From Bacillus sp. MYb209 (GTDB lineage: Bacteria; Bacillota; Bacilli; Bacillales; Bacillaceae_G), in assembly GCF_002975175.1 (NCBI RefSeq), contig NZ_PCNZ01000020.1, forward strand, positions 29,941 to 93,940: a DNA stretch of 64,000 bases, written 5' to 3'. A program made the translations under genes and the position numbers. Positions 1 through 8,062 of the stretch are shown here, piece by piece. The number at the start of each line of letters is the position of its first letter. The first letter of the stretch is position 1. The notes under the pieces were generated by a model. It was not told the origin of the DNA. It searched no databases and saw only the letters and a list, made by a program, of their open reading frames with translations.

Positions 1-125
1 CCTAAAAGTCCACCGAAAATGAGTGTGAAAATAATAGGCATTCCAAACATGAGTATATAACTTTGTGGCTTAATTAAAATTTGTTTTAATTCTAGCCAAC
101 AAAGTGCCCAAACCTTCTTCATCAT
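1..125 (-). CDS. ABC-2 type permease, N-terminal part (LnrN-like)
   Basis: The first 41 or so codons of a membrane permease run off the left edge of the window. It starts with two consecutive ATG codons (123-125 and 120-122) after a GGAGGGG ribosome binding site that overlaps the stop of the preceding permease gene. The visible protein begins with a short basic stretch (MMKKVWALCWLELKQ) and then a hydrophobic segment ending in FTLIFGGLLG, typical of ABC-2 exporter permeases. As the third gene after an ATPase and a first permease, it is probably the second half of a heterodimeric exporter channel. Confidence 0.75.
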   Translation of the reverse strand, partial: MMKKVWALCWLELKQILIKPQSYILMFGMPIIFTLIFGGLL

Positions 126-133
126 TTCCCCTC

Positions 134-1330
134 CTATCTCGTACGTAAACGTAACGTTCCAATCATAACGGAGATAATTCCTGCACTACATAAACTTAAA
201 ATGACAGGGAATAGCACATCCCAAGATGTCCCCGACATAATATTTAAGAAGCTAGTAAGTGCCCATTTATTCGGAGCAATATTCGCAACTGTTTGAAGTG
301 TATCGGGAAATACGTAAATCGGTAACATTGATCCCCCTAATATAGCTAGTATTTGAATACCGATTCCCCCCATTAAATCTGCCGTTTTTTCCTCACGAAT
401 AAAGGCTGCAATTAGCATAGATAAACCAGAAACACAAATTGCATAAGAAATTCCCAACACTACTATTTGAGACACGTCTTCGCCCCATTCCACATGAAAC
501 ATAAAGTGTGTAGCAACTATAAATATTCCAAATTGTATACAGGCAAATAGTAATGTACCTAAAAACTTCCCGAATAAAATTGAAAATGAGCTCGTCGGTG
601 TACTGAACAAACGTGCCAACGTTTCAGTTCGTTGCTCTGTTACAACTGACTTTGCACCTACTGTTATGTTATATAGTAAAAACATGACTAACATTGCTGC
701 TGCATAATATTGCATCGCTGCAACTGTTTTTTTACCTATCGTTCCTTTTTGGATGTTATCCACACTTGCAGTTGCTATCGTCTGTAGGCTTCCACTTACT
801 TCTTTTGCAACTTGTGCTACATCACCCTGCTGAGATTTCGCTAATTCTGTTACAACACTCTTAGTAGATACTGCGACTGTTTGAACACGTTCTGAAAAAG
901 AGCGGATCATTGATTCGGCAATTTTCGCTTGTATATCTTTTGATGGGTCTATAAGCACCTTTGGTTCTTTTAATTTTCCATCTTGTATTTGTTCGCTCCA
1001 TTTATTTGGGATGACAATTCCTACATCGATTTTCTTTTCCTTTAACATATCTTCAAGCTCTTCCTGAGAATTAACTACCTTTACTTTCACATCATCTTTT
1101 ATTTCTTTAGATTGCAATACATCTTTTTGAAAGACATCTGCAAACTCATCCGTCCCCCCTTGATAATAGCCAATTACTGTTTTCGGTAGTCCACCACTAT
1201 CAAATACATTACTTAACGCTGAACCTAAAATCGCTGTTAATAAAAGCGGCATAATTAACATCATCATAAATCCGCGGCGATCAATTAAACGGATTTTTAA
1301 ATCTTTCCATGCAATAATGAAACTTTTCAT
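134..1330 (-). CDS. ABC-2 type exporter permease (LnrM-like)
   Basis: This 398-aa membrane protein has the ABC-2 exporter layout: one N-terminal membrane helix (about residues 20-42), a large extracytoplasmic domain (about 45-205), then five or six helices in the C-terminal half (about 208-390). It should form the channel with the ATPase encoded 15 nt upstream and the second permease downstream, exporting drugs or membrane-active compounds. Length and gene order (kinase, regulator, ATPase, permease, permease) match the linearmycin exporter of B. subtilis. The substrate here is inferred, not shown. Confidence 0.85.
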   Translation of the reverse strand: MKSFIIAWKDLKIRLIDRRGFMMMLIMPLLLTAILGSALSNVFDSGGLPKTVIGYYQGGTDEFADVFQKDVLQSKEIKDDVKVKVVNSQEELEDMLKEKKIDVGIVIPNKWSEQIQDGKLKEPKVLIDPSKDIQAKIAESMIRSFSERVQTVAVSTKSVVTELAKSQQGDVAQVAKEVSGSLQTIATASVDNIQKGTIGKKTVAAMQYYAAAMLVMFLLYNITVGAKSVVTEQRTETLARLFSTPTSSFSILFGKFLGTLLFACIQFGIFIVATHFMFHVEWGEDVSQIVVLGISYAICVSGLSMLIAAFIREEKTADLMGGIGIQILAILGGSMLPIYVFPDTLQTVANIAPNKWALTSFLNIMSGTSWDVLFPVILSLCSAGIISVMIGTLRLRTR

Positions 1331-1345
1331 CTCGCACTAACCTCC

Positions 1346-2278
1346 TTAATCACGCAGTGAACGTCCTGTTAATTGTAAAAAGAGTACTTCTAAATTCGGT
1401 TCTTGTACTTCCAGCTTTAAAATTTGCGCGTTGTTCTCAACAACTACGGAAACAACTGTACCAATTGCCTCGCCACCATTTAATCCAATGTCAATCGTGC
1501 TATTATCTTCGTCAAAAATAATCCGTTCAACAACAGGTAGTGCTTTCAACTTTTGTAGCAGTTCCGTACTATAGCGATTTAATTGCAATTTCACTATAAA
1601 TCCATCTGTCAGACGATTACATAACTCTCTTTTCGTTCCTAATGCAATTACCTTTCCATGATCAACGATGGCAATTCGCTCACATAAATACTCAACTTCT
1701 TCCATGTAATGACTCGTATAAATGACCGTCATACCTTTTTCATTTAACTTTTTAACAGTCTCTAAAATATGATTTCTCGATTGCGGATCAATCCCGACTG
1801 TCGGTTCATCCATAATTAATAACTCTGGTTCGTGCATAAGTGCTGCACCAATATTAATACGCCTTTTCATTCCACCTGAAAATGTTTCAATTTTATCTTT
1901 TCCCCGATCCTGTAAACCGACGTAAGCTAACACTTCCTCTGCTCGCTCTTTTGCAACTTTTCCATTTAAACCGTACATCTTTCCCCAAAAAATCAAATTT
2001 TCCTTTGCTGAAAGTGTCGGATACAGCGCAATGTCTTGCGGGACAATACCGATTTTCTTTTTCGCTTCTAATGGATACTCTTTTACAGATTTCCCACCAA
2101 CTTTTATATCACCACTATCGTATGGAATTAACCCGCAAATCATTGATATCGTCGTTGATTTCCCCGCTCCGTTTGGTCCAAGCAATCCAAATGTTTCACC
2201 TTTTTTCACTTCAAAAGAAACATTCTTTACGATTTCCTTCTTGCCAAATGATTTCGTAATATGATCTATGACTAACAT
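1346..2278 (-). CDS. ABC exporter ATPase (LnrL-like)
   Basis: A 310-aa ATPase of the drug-export (DrrA/CcmA) type. The Walker A motif GPNGAGKST is near residue 35, the signature FSGGMKRR near 134 and Walker B ELLIMDEPTVG near 151, followed by a C-terminal extension of about 90 residues typical of exporter ATPases. It energises the two downstream permeases. The ATG follows an AAAGGGG site. It lies 139 nt after the response-regulator gene, with a terminator between them, so it probably has its own promoter, plausibly activated by that regulator. Confidence 0.88.
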   Translation of the reverse strand: MLVIDHITKSFGKKEIVKNVSFEVKKGETFGLLGPNGAGKSTTISMICGLIPYDSGDIKVGGKSVKEYPLEAKKKIGIVPQDIALYPTLSAKENLIFWGKMYGLNGKVAKERAEEVLAYVGLQDRGKDKIETFSGGMKRRINIGAALMHEPELLIMDEPTVGIDPQSRNHILETVKKLNEKGMTVIYTSHYMEEVEYLCERIAIVDHGKVIALGTKRELCNRLTDGFIVKLQLNRYSTELLQKLKALPVVERIIFDEDNSTIDIGLNGGEAIGTVVSVVVENNAQILKLEVQEPNLEVLFLQLTGRSLRD

Positions 2279-2368
2279 ATTGATTCAGCCCCTTTGCATT
2301 CATCTATACTTTCATTGTAGAAAAATTTCTTCTTCTCTCCATCACCCTTGAGATAGAAATACAAAATA

Positions 2369-2395
2369 AAAAAGCAGCAAATTCCGCTGCTTTTT
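2369..2395 (-). terminator. Terminator after the response regulator
   Basis: The inverted repeat GCAGC/GCTGC is flanked by A and T runs. Read on the minus strand it ends in a T run, between the response-regulator gene and the ABC ATPase gene. Confidence 0.75.
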
Positions 2396-2416
2396 CACAC
2401 TTATATATGCCAAAAG

Positions 2417-3073
2417 TCATGTGTATGTCGTAACACCATATCTTACTGCGTATATTGCTGCTTGTGTTCGATCTCTCAGTTCTAGCTTACTAATCAAATT
2501 AGAAACGTGATTCTTTACAGTTCCCTCTGTAATGAATAGCTTTTTGGCAATCTCTTTATTATTTAAACCAAGCCCAATTTCCCTTAAAACATCTACTTCA
2601 CGCTCAGTTAATTGTTCTAGTTGTTCTGGCGTGGGGCACTCTACTGCTACTTTTGTCTTTTTTAATTCCTTTACAATTTGCGCTGTTATACCTTGAGGAA
2701 GCACAGCACCTCCACCGTGTACCGTTAAAATGGCTTGAACGATTGCATCCGTCTCCATGTCCTTCAATAAATATCCGCTCGCTCCTTGCTCTAATGCTTC
2801 AAAAATAAGCTCACTATCACTAAAAGTCGTTAACATAAGAACCTTTATATGAGGAAACTTTTCTCTAACTAAACGAGTTCCTTCAACACCATTCATACGA
2901 GGCATACGGATATCCATCAAAATAAGTTCAGGCTGTAATTGTTTCACCTTTTGTACGACTTCATCCCCATCACTAGCCGTCCCCACCACTTCCAGTTCCG
3001 GACGTAAATTTAATATCATTGCCAATCCATCACGAATCAGTGATTGATCATCAACAATCATAATTCGAATCAT
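2417..3073 (-). CDS. NarL/LuxR-family response regulator (LnrK-like)
   Basis: The 218-aa regulator has a receiver domain (residues 1-120; acidic pair D8-D9, phosphoacceptor D54 in LILMDIRMP) and a LuxR-type helix-turn-helix (about 150-210, containing LTEREVDVLREIG and NKEIAKKLFITEGTVKNH). I start it at the ATG at 3071-3073 because that codon has a GGGGAG site and overlaps the kinase stop by 4 nt (ATGA), a translational-coupling arrangement; a longer reading begins 21 nt upstream without support. It most likely activates the adjacent exporter operon. Confidence 0.9.
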   Translation of the reverse strand: MIRIMIVDDQSLIRDGLAMILNLRPELEVVGTASDGDEVVQKVKQLQPELILMDIRMPRMNGVEGTRLVREKFPHIKVLMLTTFSDSELIFEALEQGASGYLLKDMETDAIVQAILTVHGGGAVLPQGITAQIVKELKKTKVAVECPTPEQLEQLTEREVDVLREIGLGLNNKEIAKKLFITEGTVKNHVSNLISKLELRDRTQAAIYAVRYGVTTYT

Positions 3074-4263
3074 AACGCTCCCCCTATTATCCATGTTTTT
3101 TCTCGCAGTGGGAATTCAATTTTCAGGCGAAAACCTTTTTCTATTTCACTCTCAAATTGAATGCTTCCACCATGCTCCTCTACACGTTCTTTCATATTAA
3201 GCAACCCAAACCCAGGGCTTACTTCATTGACTCCCATACCATTATCCGAAATACATAGCTGAACTTGTTCCACTGAACAAACCAAACTTACTTCACATAA
3301 ACTAGCTTTCCCGTGACGTTTTGCATTCGTTAAAGACTCTTGCATAATACGAAGCAACGTAGGCTGTAGTGACAACGGAATCACAACCGGATCCCCTTGT
3401 AATTGAAAAGATACTTGTACTTTCGTCGCTTTAGAATATCCATGTAACATTTCACGCATATTCTCTATTATGTTCCCTAGTTTACTTTCTTCTTTTAAGG
3501 CATGCACAGAAGCTCTCACTTCTTGAAGTGATTTTCTAGCTAACCCATGACATGTATGTAAAACCTCTTCCGTAGCGTCCGATTTTTGTTTCCATAAAGC
3601 CTCAGCTAGTTGTAACTGAACAAGTAAAGCTGTCATATTATGACCAACTGTATCATGAATTTCTCGGGCAATATCGTTTCTCTCTCGAACCGCAGTTAAT
3701 TCTTCTACCTCTTTTGCATATAGCCGTAATTGTTCATGTGCTTCTTTTAAAGCTGTATGGGATAAAGCTAATTTCTCATATTGCTCATCTACCATTTGCC
3801 GAGCAGCCGTAAGTTTTTTTATTAAACTTCCAGCTAAAGCACTGAAAACGATGAACATAAAGTTAATTGCATTACTCTCCAATTCCAGACTCCCTGTATG
3901 TTGGTACGTATGCATTATATTTATAAACCAACAAAGAAAGAAAAAAGCGATAAAAAAACAAGTCATACTTTTACGCCAATCATGAATAAATAATCCTACC
4001 GCATCAATTCCAAATATAATTAAATACAAACATGTCTCGGGAAATAAAAACCCTAATAATGCTGTGACAATACCGTTTGCGAGCAAGGTATAAAAAATGA
4101 GTTTCCTACTCTCTTTTGCTTTTACAAGCAGAATATGATTCACAATATAAATGAATAGTGCAATGCCGACAAAAATTTGTAAATTTGCTGTTTCACGTGA
4201 AACATGATTTGCGTAAACGAAACAGATCATAACGATTGTAGCAATCCGTGCGTATCCTAACAT
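3070..4263 (-). CDS. Sensor histidine kinase, HisKA_3 type (LnrJ-like)
   Basis: A 397-aa membrane kinase. About five hydrophobic segments (residues 5-145) form a membrane sensor without a large external loop. A coiled linker (150-195) follows, then the HisKA_3 dimerisation box with phosphoacceptor H203 in REIHDTVGHN, and a HATPase domain with N-box NAKRHG and G-boxes ISDNGMGV and GFGLLNMKERV. The ATG at 4261-4263 has a GAGGAG site at good spacing, so it is preferred over an in-frame ATG 36 nt upstream. It partners the overlapping NarL-type regulator. The membrane-embedded sensor suits detection of membrane-active compounds. Confidence 0.88.
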   Translation of the reverse strand: MLGYARIATIVMICFVYANHVSRETANLQIFVGIALFIYIVNHILLVKAKESRKLIFYTLLANGIVTALLGFLFPETCLYLIIFGIDAVGLFIHDWRKSMTCFFIAFFFLCWFINIMHTYQHTGSLELESNAINFMFIVFSALAGSLIKKLTAARQMVDEQYEKLALSHTALKEAHEQLRLYAKEVEELTAVRERNDIAREIHDTVGHNMTALLVQLQLAEALWKQKSDATEEVLHTCHGLARKSLQEVRASVHALKEESKLGNIIENMREMLHGYSKATKVQVSFQLQGDPVVIPLSLQPTLLRIMQESLTNAKRHGKASLCEVSLVCSVEQVQLCISDNGMGVNEVSPGFGLLNMKERVEEHGGSIQFESEIEKGFRLKIEFPLREKTWIIGGAL

Positions 4264-4352
4264 AAAATTCTCCTCACGTTTCCGTAGCATAAAGCTCATT
4301 TTCTTATCATGATAACAAGAAAATTATACCAATTTTTACCCCTTCGTTACAC

Positions 4353-4403
4353 AAAAAAGAGCAAGCCCTCCCTCAAAATATGAGAAAACAACTTGCTCTT
4401 TTT
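4353..4403 (-). terminator. Terminator of the ABC-F gene
   Basis: Long hairpin with arms AAAAAAGAGCAAG and CTTGCTCTTTTT separated by about 26 nt. On the minus strand it ends in TTTTTTGT and overlies the region just after the ABC-F stop. Confidence 0.7.
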
Positions 4404-4416
4404 CATTCTATCTTCT

Positions 4417-6297
4417 TTAATCCACAATATTCTCTAGTTCGTTATATAACCCTGCTCGTAACAACTCTTTTTTCGTTTTTTCTTCATATAATTGTTCAAG
4501 CATTTCAACATCAACTACATTTTCCATTTTACATTCAAGTGCATATATATCTTCTTCTATATGCATTAACTCGTTTTCAACTTTCTCTAAATTTCTAGAC
4601 TCCTGCTTTTTTATAGGTATCACTTCTAACGCTTTACTCCCTTGCTGCTTCTGTTTCACTACTTGTTTCTCAATTCTTTCTTCCCATTTTTGACGAGCCC
4701 ATGCATAATTCCCTGCAAACTCAAATAATTTGTGCTCATCAATCCAATATGTCTTTTCAAATAATTTATTTAAGAAATAACGATCATGTGAAACAGCTAA
4801 AATAGTCCCATTATATTGTTCAAGGGCTTCCTCTAAAACTTCCCTTGATTCAATGTCAAGATGATTTGTCGGCTCATCTAAAATTAAAAAATTGATGTCT
4901 TGATACATAAGTTGCGCGAGCCTCAGCCTCATTTTTTCCCCACCGCTAAGTTGCTCCACCTTCTTAAACACAGCAGGTCCGTAAAATAAGAATCTAGCTA
5001 ATATATGTCTTGCTTCTCCCTCTGTTACAGCTACACACTCTCTGAAAGCTTCCAATACATTGTTCTTCATATTCCCATACGCATGCTGCGATAAATAACC
5101 GATTTTCACACTACTACCAATCCGAATTTCACCAGCATCTGGCTCTATTTCTTCTAGTAGTAGTTTTAATAACGTAGTCTTTCCTGTACCATTACGTCCA
5201 ACGATGGCTGCGCGCTCCTGAAAACGAATATGCAAATTTGCTTTCTCGAATAAAGATCGGTCAGCAAATCCTTTACTAACTTCTTTCATTACAACGACAT
5301 CTTTTCCGCTTCTCTCTTGCCCTTCAAACTGAAGTCCCATCTGTTTTCTTTCCAAAATGGGTCTCTTTAATTTCTCTATACGCTCTAACGCACGTTCCAT
5401 ATTTCTCGCTCTCTTATGCAATCCTTCATTCGGCGGATTCGCTTGATTTGCCCATTCACGTAGACGCTTAATTGCTTCTTTCATTTTCTTTATTTTCTTT
5501 TGCTGTTCTTGATACGCTTGAAATTCTTGAAGCAGCCTTTCTTCCTTTTCCTCAACAAACTGTGAATAGTTCGTATGATATGCGTGAATTTCTCCATCTT
5601 CTAAATCAAAAATTTTCGTTACAACTTCATCAAGGAAATAGCGATCATGTGAAATGACCATAACTGTTCCCGTATATTCTTTTAGAAATTGCTCTAACCA
5701 CTCGACTGCAAATAAGTCCAGATGATTTGTTGGTTCATCTAATAGAAGTAAATCCGGTTTCTGCAATAGCATGTACGCAAGGCTTATTTTTGTTTGTTCT
5801 CCACCACTTAACTCCATAAATGATCGAGGAAATAGTTCCGTCACCTGTAGACCATTTGCTACCTTCATAATATTCGCTTCTATTTCATAGCCACCGAGAA
5901 ACGCGTACCTTTCTTGAATTACTCCGTATCTCTCCATCAATTTTTGTAAAGCAGATGATTCCTGTTCTTCCGCCATATTTTTTTCTAAAGCATGCATTTC
6001 TATCTCCAACTCTTTTTCCTTTTTAAAAGCGGAGCTTAATACATCATATACATTCATTTCATTATTGAATTTTGGAATTTGTGCTACATGACCGATGCAT
6101 GTACCTTTCTTCATATGAATGGCTCCCGCATCCAAACTCTCCATTCCTGTTAGAAGCTGAAAGATAGTTGTCTTCCCACTACCGTTACGACCAACTAATC
6201 CAATACGTTCACCATTCTTTATTTCAAGCGATATATTTTCAAATATGATGTTTCCACCAAAAGATTTCGTTACATTATTTACACTACAAATTGTCAT
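4417..6297 (-). CDS. ABC-F family ATPase (ribosome-acting)
   Basis: A soluble tandem ATPase of 626 aa without membrane helices. Domain 1 has Walker A GRNGSGKTT (36-44) and signature LSGGEQTK; domain 2 has GRNGTGKTT and LSGGEKMR. Both have Walker B ending in DEPTNHLD, the ABC-F hallmark. Between them is the charged interdomain linker (about 250-310) that reaches the peptidyl-transferase centre in this family, and a C-terminal coiled coil follows. ABC-F proteins either aid translation or dislodge ribosome-targeting antibiotics. The attenuator-like leader favours a resistance role. Start at 6297 has an AAAGGAG site just after the terminator hairpin. Confidence 0.88.
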   Translation of the reverse strand: MTICSVNNVTKSFGGNIIFENISLEIKNGERIGLVGRNGSGKTTIFQLLTGMESLDAGAIHMKKGTCIGHVAQIPKFNNEMNVYDVLSSAFKKEKELEIEMHALEKNMAEEQESSALQKLMERYGVIQERYAFLGGYEIEANIMKVANGLQVTELFPRSFMELSGGEQTKISLAYMLLQKPDLLLLDEPTNHLDLFAVEWLEQFLKEYTGTVMVISHDRYFLDEVVTKIFDLEDGEIHAYHTNYSQFVEEKEERLLQEFQAYQEQQKKIKKMKEAIKRLREWANQANPPNEGLHKRARNMERALERIEKLKRPILERKQMGLQFEGQERSGKDVVVMKEVSKGFADRSLFEKANLHIRFQERAAIVGRNGTGKTTLLKLLLEEIEPDAGEIRIGSSVKIGYLSQHAYGNMKNNVLEAFRECVAVTEGEARHILARFLFYGPAVFKKVEQLSGGEKMRLRLAQLMYQDINFLILDEPTNHLDIESREVLEEALEQYNGTILAVSHDRYFLNKLFEKTYWIDEHKLFEFAGNYAWARQKWEERIEKQVVKQKQQGSKALEVIPIKKQESRNLEKVENELMHIEEDIYALECKMENVVDVEMLEQLYEEKTKKELLRAGLYNELENIVD

Positions 6298-6318
6298 TTT
6301 CCGTACTCCTTTCAATAT

Positions 6319-6390
6319 AAAAAACCATGGGAAAGAAACATTCCCCATGGTTTTTGGCATAGAAAAAGGAAGCCAAATAGCTCCCTTTTC
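6319..6390 (-). promoter_or_regulatory. Tandem terminator hairpins in ABC-F leader
   Basis: Two terminator-like hairpins lie between the leader ORF and the ABC-F start. Hairpin 1 (6361-6390) pairs GGGAGC with GCTTCC before CTTTTTC. Hairpin 2 (6319-6356) pairs CCATGGG with CCCATGG before TTTTTTAT, directly ahead of the ribosome binding site. A terminator inside a 5' leader implies conditional readthrough, as in antibiotic-induced attenuation of other ABC-F genes. Confidence 0.8.
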
Positions 6391-6421
6391 ACACGTTTAT
6401 CAAAAATGGGTGAAGAGACTT

Positions 6422-6556
6422 CTATCGTTCAATAGCTACTATGCAATTGTTAAAAAAGGGCATACGTATCCCGTTAACAACTACACCATGAAAAATCGCA
6501 CGACAAAAATAGATATAATCTAAAAATTTGGCACGCGCAGCTAAAGAACGTTTCAT
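6422..6556 (-). CDS. 44-aa leader peptide upstream of ABC-F gene
   Basis: A 44-codon ORF starts at 6556 after a strong AAAGGGGTGAATGAG site, stops at 6422, and precedes the two hairpins. The peptide starts MKRSLAARAKFLDYIYF and ends NNCIVAIER. I recognise no domain. By analogy with known ribosome-mediated attenuators, antibiotic-stalled ribosomes on this ORF would change downstream folding and allow readthrough into the ABC-F gene. The role is inferred from position and ribosome binding site only. Confidence 0.6.
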   Translation of the reverse strand: MKRSLAARAKFLDYIYFCRAIFHGVVVNGIRMPFFNNCIVAIER

Positions 6557-6603
6557 CTCATTCACCCCTTTCGTACGGAATTTAATACTTACTTCTTTTC
6601 TTT

Positions 6604-6609
6604 ATTATA
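6604..6609 (-). promoter_or_regulatory. -10 element of the ABC-F transcript
   Basis: A perfect TATAAT on the minus strand lies about 50 nt ahead of the leader ORF. The -35 is weak (a TTCAAA-like hexamer about 15 nt upstream of it). Confidence 0.45.
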
Positions 6610-6690
6610 CTTTCCCATTCCATGTTTGAATAGTCATTTTTCTGAAAATAATGAAGATAGACTAAACATTTCAATAAGTGACATCAAATC

Positions 6691-6754
6691 TTACAAAACT
6701 GTTATGTTCACGTAATGGAAAGCGATAGTACGAAAAGATGCCTCCCTATACAAT
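6691..6754 (+). promoter_or_regulatory. TTACA-N4-TGTTA box and promoter, peptide operon 1
   Basis: TTACA (6691-6695), four bases, TGTTA (6700-6704); a further half-site CGTAA starts 11 nt after the second. TACAAT (6749-6754) is the -10, beginning 45 nt after the end of the box, with CGATAGT in the -35 area. The same design recurs in seven other promoters of this window. Confidence 0.65.
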
Positions 6755-6796
6755 AAAGATATAAACAAGAGAGACAAAAACAAGGAGGAAACAATC

Positions 6797-6877
6797 ATGA
6801 TGAAAGAAATCATAAAAACAATCTTCGAGGTATTAGTGAACGGACAAGCAGTTGTAAAAGAACTAAACGAATTATAA
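6797..6877 (+). CDS. 26-aa peptide of the LVDAKAV/LN family
   Basis: A 26-codon ORF after a perfect AAGGAGG site. The peptide (MMKEIIKTIFEVLVNGQAVV, then KELNEL) would form an amphipathic helix. Its pattern LV-[DN]-x-x-AV-x-x-x-LN matches the second ORF of this operon and the 33-aa peptides at 14486, 15739 and 18277. No signal peptide is visible. I do not know its function; small size, amphipathicity and multiple copies allow a membrane-active or signalling role. Confidence 0.6.
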   Translation: MMKEIIKTIFEVLVNGQAVVKELNEL

Positions 6878-6893
6878 AAAGGAGTGAAGGAAT

Positions 6894-6971
6894 ATGATGA
6901 ACATGGTAAAAATGGTTTTACACGCTTTAGTCGATGCAAAAGCAGTTAGCCAAGAATTAAACCAACAATAA
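6894..6971 (+). CDS. 25-aa peptide of the LVDAKAV/LN family
   Basis: A 25-codon ORF 16 nt after the previous peptide gene, with its own AAGGAGTG site. The sequence contains MVLHALVDAKAVSQELN, close to MVLSALVDAKAVATTLN of the 33-aa peptides further right. That conservation across separate loci, with a ribosome binding site each time, argues that it is translated. Function unknown. Confidence 0.65.
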   Translation: MMNMVKMVLHALVDAKAVSQELNQQ

Positions 6972-6987
6972 AAAGGGGTATATGAAT

Positions 6988-7110
6988 ATGAAGAAAGCCA
7001 TTATTGTAATCGTAAGTACAGCAATTGCCTTATACACAATAAAAAATAGAAAAAAGAAACAAAATGAAAATGCTCTATATTATCCATACACACTATTAAA
7101 GAAAAAATAA
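6988..7110 (+). CDS. 40-aa small membrane protein
   Basis: A 40-codon ORF that starts 17 nt after the previous peptide gene and ends at the operon terminator. An N-terminal hydrophobic segment (MKKAIIVIVSTAIALYTI) is followed by a very basic stretch (KNRKKKQNEN) and a tail ending YTLLKKK, as expected for a small membrane-anchored peptide. The ATG at 6988 lies 9-10 nt after AAGGGG; an ATG 6 nt earlier is too close. Third gene of the operon; function unknown. Confidence 0.55.
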   Translation: MKKAIIVIVSTAIALYTIKNRKKKQNENALYYPYTLLKKK

Positions 7111-7152
7111 AAGACAAGGTACCCTATTACAATGAGGATATCTTGTCTTTTA
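7110..7152 (+). terminator. Terminator of peptide operon 1
   Basis: AAAGACAAG pairs with CTTGTCTTT (loop about 23 nt), followed by a T-rich stretch, right after the third small ORF. Confidence 0.7.
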
Positions 7153-7245
7153 CTTTTTGCCCTGTTTCCTTTAAAGGATTTCCTCCTCCCTTTCCCGAAT
7201 GTATTAGACGGCAGTTTTACACACATTTTAAAGGGGTATAGAGAA

Positions 7246-8040
7246 ATGGATACACAACAACTTTATTTTTTGAATGATATCGGCAAACAAAAACCAGAAA
7301 GTATTCGTAACCGAAGCGCTACTTGTCCTTTTTGCGACAGAGAAAATTTAACTGATATTTTAGCAACCGAGGGCTCAATTATTTGGGTAAAAAATAAATT
7401 CCCTACATTAAAAGATACATTTCAGACTGTGCTAATCGAAACCGATAATTGTGATGATCATATCGCAACATACACAGAAGAACATATGAGATCACTAATT
7501 CGTTTCTCCATTAAACATTGGTTAGACTTACAGAAAAGTGATGAATTTACATCTGTTATCTTATATAAAAATCACGGCCCATTTTCAGGTGGAAGTTTGC
7601 ATCATGCACATATGCAAATTATCGGAATGAAATATGTAGACTATCTAGAAAACGTAGACAAGGAAAATTTCCAAGGGGTAATTGTACAAAAAAACGAACA
7701 CATTGAACTTAATATTTCTGAGCGTCCGATTATCGGTTTTACTGAATTTAACATCATCATTGAAGATATTTCATTTATAGATGAAATGGCAAATTACATT
7801 CAGCAAACTGTACGTTACATACTGACAGATTTCCATAAAGGGTGTAGTAGTTATAATTTATTCTTCTATCACCAGAATGGAAAAATCATTTGTAAAGTTG
7901 TTCCTAGGTTTGTAGTTTCACCGTTGTACGTAGGATATAAAATACCGCAAGTTTCTACAAAACTAGAAGATGTGAAAATACAATTAGCACAGTATTTCAC
8001 GAGACAAAAGGATGAATTTATTCATAGAAAAACAGAGTAG
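7246..8040 (+). CDS. DUF4931 HIT-like protein
   Basis: A 264-aa soluble protein. It has a Cys pair CPFC near residue 28 and the signature GGSLHHAHMQIIGM near residue 115, which resembles the His-x-His-x active site of the HIT/galactose-1-phosphate uridylyltransferase superfamily and points to nucleotidyl or phosphate-ester chemistry. It fits DUF4931. The ATG at 7246 has an AAGGGG site 9 nt upstream; the in-frame extension to 7132 runs through the preceding terminator and was rejected. Substrate unknown. Confidence 0.75.
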   Translation: MDTQQLYFLNDIGKQKPESIRNRSATCPFCDRENLTDILATEGSIIWVKNKFPTLKDTFQTVLIETDNCDDHIATYTEEHMRSLIRFSIKHWLDLQKSDEFTSVILYKNHGPFSGGSLHHAHMQIIGMKYVDYLENVDKENFQGVIVQKNEHIELNISERPIIGFTEFNIIIEDISFIDEMANYIQQTVRYILTDFHKGCSSYNLFFYHQNGKIICKVVPRFVVSPLYVGYKIPQVSTKLEDVKIQLAQYFTRQKDEFIHRKTE

Positions 8041-8062
8041 GTATAAAAAACCTACTCTTTTA
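8034..8062. terminator. Bidirectional terminator
   Basis: AGAGTAGGT pairs with ACCTACTCT with flanking A/T runs, between the converging DUF4931 and transglycosylase genes. Confidence 0.8.

Noticed and set aside
2031-2264. Plus-strand frames opposite the ABC ATPase gene
   Set aside because: Shadows of the minus-strand ATPase gene; no ribosome binding sites or recognisable domains.
6691-6939. 82-codon minus-strand frame opposite the first small-peptide operon
   Set aside because: It is antisense to three ORFs that each have ribosome binding sites and has no ribosome binding site of its own; the plus-strand peptides and shared promoter explain the region.
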